Source: Chitinophaga pinensis
GTDB taxonomy: Bacteria; Bacteroidota; Bacteroidia; Flavobacteriales_D; Crocinitomicaceae
DNA: 12,499 bases
Assembly (NCBI GenBank): GCA_945870115.1
Contig: CAMBRH010000077.1
Span: 1-12,499, forward strand
Reading direction: 5' to 3'
The notes under the pieces are model-generated. The model saw only the letters and a program-made list of their open reading frames with translations. It had not been told where the DNA came from and ran no database searches. The translations under genes and the position numbers were made by a program. Of the stretch, positions 7,534 to 12,499 are shown piece by piece (position 1 is the stretch's first letter; every line of letters begins with the position of its first letter).

Positions 7534-7842
7534 TCATTATGCTTGAAAAGTTGAAAAAATGTCCTTATTTTTCTATAAATTAACATGTTTTAATTAATTT
7601 ACTTGTACCAATTAGAAAATTGTCCCAGCTTAAAAAAAATAAATTAATAAAATTTAACCTGAAAATTAAGTAAAATATTAAAAATGTCCTACTTATAAAT
7701 TTTGATTTAATTTTATAAAGTGTTAATATACAATAGTTTAATTTTTATAAATTATACAAATAAAACAATCTACTTTTGTCTTAAAGTGTTTTTTGAACAT
7801 TGATTTAGTATAACTTTGCTCTCGAGTTTTATAGTTAGTTAG
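7534..7842. other. AT-rich intergenic region between the his unit and the asnA attenuator
   Basis: About 300 bases without a credible gene on either strand. It contains three similar short strings, AAAAAATGTCC ending at 7564, AAAATTGTCC ending at 7625 and AAAAATGTCC ending at 7689, spaced about 61-64 bases apart. An imperfect AT-rich hairpin lies at about 7691-7721 (ACTTATAAATT pairing with AATTTTATAAAGT around TTGATTT). No strong GC-rich terminator for the upstream unit is visible. A TACTTTTG at 7771-7778 fits the Bacteroidota -7 box but lacks a TTG at the right distance upstream. The likelier promoter is 7792-7818. Confidence 0.6.
7792..7818 (+). promoter_or_regulatory. Candidate Bacteroidota-type promoter of the asnA operon
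   Basis: TAACTTTG at 7811-7818 fits the Bacteroidota -7 consensus TAnnTTTG exactly, and TTTG at 7792-7795 could serve as the -33 element. The spacer of 15 bases is somewhat shorter than the usual 17-23, which is the main doubt. Transcription would begin around 7823-7827, leaving some 15-20 bases before the leader-peptide ATG. That short distance suits an attenuator leader. Confidence 0.5.
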
Positions 7843-7893
7843 ATGATAATAAATAACAATTTCTTTTTCTTTTTTAATCACTTTAAATTTTAA
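7843..7893 (+). CDS. Asn/Phe-rich attenuator leader peptide (16 aa)
   Basis: The 16-codon frame encodes MIINNNFFFFFNHFKF and then TAA. An in-frame TAG (7840-7842) directly precedes the ATG, so this ATG is the only nearby initiator. Seven of sixteen codons are Phe (TTC TTT TTC TTT TTT, then two more TTT) and four are Asn (AAT AAC AAT, then AAT). The first two downstream genes make asparagine (asnA) and an essential phenylalanine precursor (pheA). The frame ends one base before an antiterminator arm (7895-7900) that competes with a strong terminator (7922-7954). By analogy with the E. coli pheA and thr leaders, I infer that scarcity of charged tRNA-Phe or tRNA-Asn stalls the ribosome in the Asn-Phe run and permits read-through. 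Caveat: TTT and AAT codons are favoured by the AT-rich composition, so the case rests on the whole arrangement. Confidence 0.8.
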   Translation: MIINNNFFFFFNHFKF

Positions 7894-7894
7894 A

Positions 7895-7931
7895 GGAAGG
7901 GTTATATTATTAGATTAGTTTAAAGCCTTCC
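7895..7931 (+). promoter_or_regulatory. Antiterminator hairpin of the asnA-pheA attenuator
   Basis: GGAAGG at 7895-7900 is exactly complementary to CCTTCC at 7926-7931, which is the upper half of the 5' terminator arm. The two structures therefore exclude each other. Additional pairing is possible between CTTTAAA at 7881-7887 (inside the leader frame) and TTTAAAG at 7919-7925. GGAAGG can also pair, with several G-U pairs, to the pyrimidine-rich Phe codon run at 7861-7875, which would act as a protector of the terminator when no ribosome is present. A ribosome that reaches the stop codon (7891-7893) would cover GGAAGG; one stalled in the Phe run would leave it free. Confidence 0.7.
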
Positions 7932-7954
7932 ATAACGATGGGGGGCTTTTTTTT
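7922..7954 (+). terminator. Intrinsic terminator (attenuator) in front of asnA
   Basis: AAAGCCTTCC at 7922-7931 pairs with GGGGGGCTTT at 7940-7949 over 10 base pairs, including two G-U pairs, around the 8-base loop ATAACGAT. A run of T continues to 7954, giving a U-tail of 5-8. This is the most GC-rich structure in the neighbourhood and a convincing Rho-independent terminator, placed 20 bases before the asnA start and just after the Asn/Phe leader peptide. Confidence 0.88.
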
Positions 7955-7973
7955 ATTTAATTTTTTACACAAA

Positions 7974-8996
7974 ATGAGTACAACAATTGACAGCAAAATT
8001 ATTTCAGTTTATGAAATAGAAAAATTGATCTCAGAGGTCAAACAACAATTCGCTACAAGTTTGGCGAACAAATTAAATCTTATAAAAGTGGAGGCTCCAT
8101 TAATTGTAGAGCAAGGCACAGGAATTAATGACGATTTGAATGGTATAGAAAATCCTGTAAGTGTAAACATTAAAGATCTTCCTGGGAAAAAAGTAGAAAT
8201 TGTACATTCTTTAGCAAAATGGAAAAGATACAAATTGAAACAAATTGAAGCTTCGAATGAACAAGGTTTATATACGGATATGAGAGCTTTACGCCCAGAC
8301 GAGGACTTATCAATTATCCATAGTGTGTATGTTGATCAGTGGGACTGGGAAAAGGTAATTTCTGAAGATTCTAGAAACTTGGATTATCTAAAGGAAACTG
8401 TGTTAAAAATTTATGAAGTACTAAAAGAAGTAGAGTCAAACTTGGAAAATGAATATGGAATTGAAGCTGTTTTGCCGCAATCAATTACTTTTTTACACTC
8501 AGAAGATGTTTTAGAAGAATACCAAACTTTAAGTTCTAAAGAAAGAGAAAATGAAATTGCCAAAAAATATGGAGCGGTTTTCTTGATTGGAATTGGTGGA
8601 AAATTAAGTAATGGTGAAGTTCATGATGGACGTGCTCCAGATTATGACGACTGGTCAACTTTAACTTCGGAAAAATATGCAGGTCTAAATGGAGATATTT
8701 TATTATGGAATCCTATTCTTGAAAGAGCATTTGAGGTTTCTTCAATGGGAATTCGAGTAAATAAGGAAGCATTAGAAAAGCAATTAGAAATAAGTGGCGA
8801 AACCAAAAGAAAAGACCTTTATTGGCACCAAGAATTATTAAAAGGAAATTTACCTCAAACAATTGGTGGTGGAATTGGTCAATCAAGAATTACAATGTTC
8901 TTATTGCAAAAAAAACACATCGGAGAAGTTCAATCAAGTATTTGGAGCGACTCCATTAAAGAAGAGTCAAAAATAAATAACATTAATTTATTATAA
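7974..8996 (+). CDS. asnA: Aspartate-ammonia ligase (asparagine synthetase A)
   Basis: Makes asparagine from aspartate, ammonia and ATP in the cytosol; its fold is related to the class II aspartyl-tRNA synthetase core. From the ATG at 7974 the protein has 340 residues, against 330 for E. coli AsnA, and aligns almost end to end. Shared segments include VHSLAKWKR at 77-85, the ALRPDED block at 105-111, HSVYVDQWDWE at 116-126, GIGGKLSNG at 206-214, RAPDYDDW at 220-227, LNGDILLWNP at 238-247 and QTIGGGIGQSR at 295-305. The important E. coli residues D46, R100 and Q116 correspond to D53, R107 and Q122. An in-frame ATG at 7938 is rejected because it lies in the terminator hairpin and would add 12 residues with no family counterpart. 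First gene of the attenuated operon; pheA follows after two bases. Confidence 0.97.
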   Translation: MSTTIDSKIISVYEIEKLISEVKQQFATSLANKLNLIKVEAPLIVEQGTGINDDLNGIENPVSVNIKDLPGKKVEIVHSLAKWKRYKLKQIEASNEQGLYTDMRALRPDEDLSIIHSVYVDQWDWEKVISEDSRNLDYLKETVLKIYEVLKEVESNLENEYGIEAVLPQSITFLHSEDVLEEYQTLSSKERENEIAKKYGAVFLIGIGGKLSNGEVHDGRAPDYDDWSTLTSEKYAGLNGDILLWNPILERAFEVSSMGIRVNKEALEKQLEISGETKRKDLYWHQELLKGNLPQTIGGGIGQSRITMFLLQKKHIGEVQSSIWSDSIKEESKINNINLL

Positions 8997-8998
8997 TC

Positions 8999-9847
8999 AT
9001 GAGAAATCACAACATTGCCATTCAAGGTTCAATTGCATCTTTTCACGACCTAGCTGCCAAAAAATATTTCGGTGAAGACATCATTATAATGGAATGTGGA
9101 TCATTCAGAGAAGTTTGCGATAAGTTATCTAAAAATATGGTGGATTACGGGATTATTGCCATTGAAAATAAAGTTGCAGGAAGTATTTTGCTTAATTACC
9201 AATTAATAGATCAATTCAATTTGAAAATTATTGGAGAAACTTATTTACCAATTGAATTAAAACTTTTAGCAAAACCGGGAACAGATCTTTCTGAAATAAA
9301 GGAAATAATTTCACATCCAATGGCGCTTGGTCAATGTCAAGATTATTTGTCAAATCTTGAAAATGTTACAGTCACTGAATTTAAAGATACATCAACTTCA
9401 GCAGAATTAATTATAAATCAAAAAGGCAATAAATTAGGTGTTATTGCTGGTCCTGCTGTAGCTGCAAAGTATAATTTAGAAATCATTGAGAACAATGTTT
9501 GTGATGAGAAAATAAATTACACACGTTTTTATATTTTAAGTAAAGGAGATGATTTTATTGATGAAGCGGACAAAGCATCCCTAAACTTGGTTACCTTTAA
9601 TCAGGTTGGTTCTTTAGCTGAAATTTTAAATATATTGAAAGCCCACAATATTAATTTATCTAAAATTCAAAGTGTTCCAATTCCGAACAATCCAAATCAA
9701 TATGCTTTTCATTTAGATATTGAATTTAAGTCTAAAACCAATCTAGAAAATGCAATTTTCAAACTAGAAGAAGTTGCAAAAAGTCTCAAAATTCTGGGAA
9801 TTTATAAGGGTGAAAAAATTACAATTAATAATCCAGTATTAAATTAA
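8999..9847 (+). CDS. pheA: Prephenate dehydratase with C-terminal ACT domain
   Basis: Converts prephenate to phenylpyruvate, the committed step to phenylalanine. This is the monofunctional form of 282 residues, with no fused chorismate mutase; that activity is encoded by the next gene. The catalytic domain (about 5-182) has IQGSIASFHDLAA at 8-20, GIIAIENKVAGS at 51-62 (normally ..PIENS..G), SHPMALGQC at 105-113 and the catalytic NYTRF at 173-177 with T175. An ACT domain follows (about 194-272), beginning VGSLAEILNIL and containing KIQSVP at 222-227. In many prephenate dehydratases this last motif is ESRP, which contacts the feedback inhibitor Phe. Here it is QSVP, so allosteric control by Phe may differ. 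It starts two bases after asnA and ends three bases before the next gene. Confidence 0.95.
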   Translation: MRNHNIAIQGSIASFHDLAAKKYFGEDIIIMECGSFREVCDKLSKNMVDYGIIAIENKVAGSILLNYQLIDQFNLKIIGETYLPIELKLLAKPGTDLSEIKEIISHPMALGQCQDYLSNLENVTVTEFKDTSTSAELIINQKGNKLGVIAGPAVAAKYNLEIIENNVCDEKINYTRFYILSKGDDFIDEADKASLNLVTFNQVGSLAEILNILKAHNINLSKIQSVPIPNNPNQYAFHLDIEFKSKTNLENAIFKLEEVAKSLKILGIYKGEKITINNPVLN

Positions 9848-9850
9848 ATC

Positions 9851-10915
9851 ATGGACAAAAATAACATCATTTACAAAGAAAAATTAATCATTGCTGGTCC
9901 TTGCAGTGCTGAAAGTGAAGAACAGTTATTGAAAACTGCCACGGAATTAAAAACAACGGGAATTGTCGATGTTTTAAGAGCTGGAATATGGAAACCAAGA
10001 ACAAATCCAGGAGGATTTGAAGGCCCAGGAACACGTGGATTAGCATGGTTATCGAAAGCTAAGGATTTGACAGGATTAAAAATTGCAACAGAGGTAGCAA
10101 ATGATAAACACGTTGAAGATGCTCTACACTTTAATGTTGATATTCTTTGGATTGGAGCTAGAACAACTGTAAATCCTTTCAGTGTGCAAAACATTGCTGA
10201 TGCGTTAAAAGGAACTAAAGCAACAGTTTTAATCAAAAATCCAGTAAATCCAGACATTAAATTGTGGATTGGAGCCATTGAACGCTTACAAAAAGTAGGA
10301 ATAGAAAATATTGGTTTAATTCATAGAGGCTTTTCATCTTATGGGAATACACAATATCGAAATGCTCCGATTTGGCAAATTCCTATTGAAATGAAAAGAC
10401 TTTTCCCTGAGATTCCTATGATTTGTGACCCATCACATATTTGCGGAAACAGAACTAATTTGCAAGAAATCTCGCAAATAAGTTTGGATTTGGATTACCG
10501 AGGTTTAATAATTGAATCACATACAAATCCAGACGAAGCTTGGACTGATAAAGAGCAGCAAATAACACCTAATGTTTTAAAGGAAATTTATAATCAGTTG
10601 ATTTGGAAAAGTAGTTCTACCAATCAATCAGGATATCTGCAAGAATTAGCAGCACTTAGAGAACAAATCAACTTGTATGACGACGATTTATTAAGACTTA
10701 TTTCATCTAGAATGAAGGTTTCAGAAAAAATAGGAAAACTAAAGAGAGATAATGCAGTTACGGTTCTTCAATCTTCTAGATGGAATGAAATTCTTGAAAG
10801 AATGCTTCAAAAAGGTGAAAAATTAGATTTAAGTAACGATTTTATTAAAGCCTACATGGAAGCATTACACGTAGAGAGCATTCGAATTCAAGAGCTTATT
10901 AAAGAATTATCATAA
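9851..10915 (+). CDS. Bifunctional DAHP synthase (type I-beta) / chorismate mutase
   Basis: Fusion of the first shikimate enzyme, which condenses phosphoenolpyruvate and erythrose 4-phosphate into DAHP, with an AroQ-type chorismate mutase making prephenate. The synthase domain (about 10-250) shows AGPCSAES at 15-22 (metal ligand C18), KPRTNPGGFEG at 48-58, IKNPVNP at 128-134, LIHRGFSSYG at 156-165, CDPSH at 192-196 and IIESH at 220-224, as in the short KDO8P-synthase-like class without N-terminal extension. The helical mutase domain (about 262-354) has LREQINLYDDDLLRLISSR at 269-287 and GKLK at 295-298. A C-terminal mutase on DAHP synthase is characteristic of Bacteroidota, and in the characterised Prevotella enzyme prephenate acts back on the synthase. 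It feeds the neighbouring pheA. The stop overlaps the aroA ATG by one base (TAATG). Confidence 0.95.
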   Translation: MDKNNIIYKEKLIIAGPCSAESEEQLLKTATELKTTGIVDVLRAGIWKPRTNPGGFEGPGTRGLAWLSKAKDLTGLKIATEVANDKHVEDALHFNVDILWIGARTTVNPFSVQNIADALKGTKATVLIKNPVNPDIKLWIGAIERLQKVGIENIGLIHRGFSSYGNTQYRNAPIWQIPIEMKRLFPEIPMICDPSHICGNRTNLQEISQISLDLDYRGLIIESHTNPDEAWTDKEQQITPNVLKEIYNQLIWKSSSTNQSGYLQELAALREQINLYDDDLLRLISSRMKVSEKIGKLKRDNAVTVLQSSRWNEILERMLQKGEKLDLSNDFIKAYMEALHVESIRIQELIKELS

Positions 10916-12189
10916 TGGACGTCAATATCTATCCAAGTTCGGAGGTTAAAGGAGAAATTACAATCCCAGCTTCAAAAAGTTGTTCGCAAAGAGCGCTAGC
11001 CTGTGCACTAATAGTTAAAGGGAAAACTAGGATTTATAATTTAGGTGAATCCGATGATGAATTGGTTGCACTTGATATTTTAAGACAAACAGGTGCGCAA
11101 ATTAATAAGTTTGAAAATTACACTGAAATATTAAGCTTAGGAATCGAAAAACTCGAAAACTTAAAAGTAAATTGCAACGAATCGGGGCTTTCATCACGCA
11201 TGTTTACTCCACTTCTTTCTACAAGTAAAAATCAAGTACTATTAAAAGGAGAAGGTAGTTTAATAAAGAGACCAATGCATTTTTTTGACGGCCTTATGAA
11301 AGATTTGAATGTCAAATTTATCTCAAATGAAGGAAAACTTCCTTTTCACATAAAGGGACCGTTAGTACCAAAAGACCTTGTTGTGGACGGTTCACTGAGT
11401 TCACAATTCATAACTGGTGTAATTTATGCTTATGTCGCTTCTCCATATTTAAGAAATGAAGTACTTACAATTCTTAACCCAACAAGTATTCCATATATAG
11501 AACTTAGTCTACGCGTATTAAAAGAATTTGGTGTCAATTTAGAACTTGAGAATAATCAAATTAAATTTAGTGGGCCATACGAGCTCCAGGAAACTGAGAT
11601 AAATATTGAAGGTGATTGGAGTTCTGCTTCATTTTTCTTGGTACTCGCAGCAATAAATGGCGAATTGAAAATTAACAATTTAAATGCAAATTCTAATCAA
11701 GCTGATATTGCCATTTTAAGAGCACTAAAAGATTATGGTGCAGAAATAAATCAGCAAGAAAATAGTGTTTTTATCCGGAAATACAAAGCAAATCCTTTTG
11801 TTTTTGATGCAACACATTGTCCTGACTTGTTCCCACCTTTAGCTGTTTTGGCATGCTTTGCTAATGGAATATCTACCATAAAAGGTGTCCATCGCTTACA
11901 TGCCAAAGAAAGTAATAGGGCTATAGCTTTACAAGAAGAGCTAGGTAAAATGGGGGCAAAAATTACCATAGAAAAAGACGAAATGTATATTGAATCTATT
12001 TTTTATGCAAAACCTGCGATTATAAATCCACATGGAGATCATCGAATAGCTATGGCGGCTGCAATTCTGGCCTCTAGAGCTTCTAAATATATTTCAATTG
12101 AAAATGCAAAAGTTGTAAATAAGTCATTTCCTAGTTTTTACAAGCTTTTGCAAAAAGTAAAAGAAGAAAATTTCTACTCAATTCATTAA
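10915..12189 (+). CDS. aroA: 3-phosphoshikimate 1-carboxyvinyltransferase (EPSP synthase)
   Basis: Transfers enolpyruvyl from PEP to shikimate 3-phosphate, the sixth shikimate step. The 424 residues are normal. The substrate-binding residues are visible: K21, S22 and R26 in PASKSCSQRAL, R119 in KRPMHFFDGL, SSQ at 162-164, GDWSSASFF at 233-241, the catalytic base D304 in THCPDLFPP, E332 and R335 in HAKESNRA, HGDHRIAMAAA at 373-383, and K403. The segment that in E. coli is GNAGTAMRP reads NESGLSSRM at 88-96. The PEP-site Gly (G91) and Arg (R95) are kept, but the Thr, Ala and Pro around them are changed, so inhibitor sensitivity cannot be read from E. coli rules. It overlaps the upstream gene by one base and ends the operon; a long palindrome follows. 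Confidence 0.95.
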   Translation: MDVNIYPSSEVKGEITIPASKSCSQRALACALIVKGKTRIYNLGESDDELVALDILRQTGAQINKFENYTEILSLGIEKLENLKVNCNESGLSSRMFTPLLSTSKNQVLLKGEGSLIKRPMHFFDGLMKDLNVKFISNEGKLPFHIKGPLVPKDLVVDGSLSSQFITGVIYAYVASPYLRNEVLTILNPTSIPYIELSLRVLKEFGVNLELENNQIKFSGPYELQETEINIEGDWSSASFFLVLAAINGELKINNLNANSNQADIAILRALKDYGAEINQQENSVFIRKYKANPFVFDATHCPDLFPPLAVLACFANGISTIKGVHRLHAKESNRAIALQEELGKMGAKITIEKDEMYIESIFYAKPAIINPHGDHRIAMAAAILASRASKYISIENAKVVNKSFPSFYKLLQKVKEENFYSIH

Positions 12190-12227
12190 GCACAAATTCA
12201 TTATATTTAAAAATGTAAAAAATATGA

Positions 12228-12256
12228 TTGTAAAATTAAAAAATAAATTAGTTTTG
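12228..12256 (+). promoter_or_regulatory. Candidate promoter of the pyruvate carboxylase gene
   Basis: TTG at 12228-12230 and TAGTTTTG at 12249-12256 are separated by 18 bases, a good fit to the flavobacterial pattern TTG-N17-23-TAnnTTTG. Transcription would start in the loop of the palindrome, near 12261-12265. The resulting pyc mRNA would therefore contain only the right arm and would not fold into the long hairpin that a read-through transcript forms. Confidence 0.55.
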
Positions 12257-12278
12257 CATAGATTTATCAAAACTTATA

Positions 12279-12307
12279 CAAAACTAATTTATTTTTTAAT
12301 TTTACAA
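12279..12307 (-). promoter_or_regulatory. Mirror-image promoter-like sequence in the right arm
   Basis: Because the arms are inverted copies, the minus strand of the right arm also reads TTG (12307-12305), 18 bases, then TAGTTTTG (12286-12279). If active it would transcribe leftwards, antisense to the end of aroA. No gene on that strand would use it, so it may simply be a by-product of the palindrome. Confidence 0.25.
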
Positions 12308-12319
12308 TTATATTTTAAA

Positions 12320-12499
12320 ATGGAAAAAGATTCAAATATCAAGCAAATAAAAAAACTGCTAGTTGCAAATCGAGGTGAAATTGCGATCCGTGTATTTAGA
12401 GCAGCAGCTGAACTTAAAATCAAAACTGTTGCTGTTTATACTTATGAAGATCGATATTCATTACATCGTTATAAGGCAGATCAAAGCTTTCAAATTGGT
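12320..12499 (+). CDS. pyc: Pyruvate carboxylase, N-terminal fragment cut by the window end
   Basis: The first 60 residues of a biotin-dependent carboxylase. KKLLVANRGEIAIRVFRAA at 11-29 is the start of the biotin carboxylase domain shared by AccC, PCC and PYC. The following VYTYEDRYSLHRYKAD at 39-54 is the version found in full-length pyruvate carboxylases rather than AccC, which has a different YSEAD-type segment. Pyruvate carboxylase makes oxaloacetate from pyruvate, bicarbonate and ATP. That oxaloacetate can supply aspartate, the substrate of AsnA, but the long palindrome in between suggests a separate transcription unit. The start ATG lies three bases beyond the right arm. The rest of the gene is outside the window. 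Confidence 0.9.
   Translation, partial: MEKDSNIKQIKKLLVANRGEIAIRVFRAAAELKIKTVAVYTYEDRYSLHRYKADQSFQIG

Larger units (their letters stand above)
12219..12316. repeat. 98-base near-perfect inverted repeat between aroA and pyruvate carboxylase
   Basis: Arms 12219-12256 and 12279-12316 are complementary over 38 positions with a single non-Watson-Crick position (G12226 against T12309), which would be a G-U pair in + strand RNA. The 22-base loop is 12257-12278. The right arm ends three bases before the pyc ATG. In transcripts running through from aroA this would make a very long AT-rich hairpin, whose right arm has a T-rich stretch, so it may act as terminator or RNase target. Each arm also contains a promoter-like sequence. 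A miniature inverted-repeat element is another reading; the flanks share AAAATG (12210-12215 and 12317-12322), which is weak evidence in AT-rich DNA. Confidence 0.9.

Noticed and set aside
7771..7778. TACTTTTG as the main -7 box for the asnA operon
   Set aside because: It fits TAnnTTTG but has no TTG 17-23 bases upstream; the TAACTTTG at 7811 has a TTTG nearby and lies closer to the leader.
7825..7954. T-box or metabolite riboswitch upstream of asnA
   Set aside because: The leader is too short for a T-box and shows no T-box consensus or specifier loop. The short Asn/Phe frame with adjacent competing stems explains the region better.
9871..10278. 135-codon reading frame on the minus strand inside the DAHP synthase gene
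   Set aside because: It is fully antisense to a conserved catalytic domain, with no start context or family resemblance.
12210..12322. AAAATG direct repeats as a target-site duplication around the palindrome
   Set aside because: Six AT-rich bases recur easily by chance here, the left copy is three bases away from the arm, and the right copy includes the pyc start codon. Kept only as a weak hint.
1..12499. tRNA, rRNA, CRISPR arrays, transposases or phage genes
   Set aside because: Nothing resembling tRNA cloverleaf ends, regular spaced repeats or mobile-element proteins was seen; coding density by housekeeping genes leaves little room.

Overview
The window is an AT-rich segment that looks like a Bacteroidota chromosome, probably Flavobacteriia. 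The evidence is the his gene order (hisD-C-B-H-A-F-IE with a bifunctional HisB and a fused HisIE), a DAHP synthase carrying a C-terminal chorismate mutase, A-rich rather than Shine-Dalgarno-like start regions, promoter-like TAnnTTTG boxes, and a CCGATA..TATCGG hairpin of a kind I associate with flavobacterial intergenic DNA. Every credible gene is on the + strand. No genus can be named from the sequence alone.

Region 1 (1-7533) is the distal part of a histidine operon. It starts inside hisD, whose true start lies upstream of the window, and runs through hisC, hisB, hisH, hisA, hisF and hisI(E) with 4-base overlaps or short gaps. The one sizeable gap, between hisB and hisH, holds a palindromic repeat. 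A related half-copy forms the last codons and stop of hisA. Two further genes follow hisIE at 9 and 4 bases: a 335-residue protein of unknown function with a possible kinase-like catalytic loop, and a small DoxX-like membrane protein.

Region 2 (7534-7973) is a gene-poor stretch ending in what I read as a complete ribosome-mediated transcription attenuator. It has a promoter, a 16-codon leader peptide (7 Phe and 4 Asn codons), a purine-rich antiterminator arm one base after the leader stop, and a strong intrinsic terminator just before asnA. The amino acids in the leader match the products of the first two downstream genes, asnA (asparagine) and pheA (phenylalanine). This is the most interesting feature of the window.

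Region 3 (7974-12189) is a tight operon: asnA, pheA, a DAHP synthase-chorismate mutase fusion and aroA. The last three cover entry to the shikimate pathway, EPSP formation, and the chorismate to prephenate to phenylpyruvate branch. No tyrA or aminotransferase is present.

Region 4 (12190-12499) has a 98-base near-perfect inverted repeat (38-bp arms) that contains mirror-image promoter-like sequences. It ends three bases before the start of a pyruvate carboxylase gene cut off by the window end.
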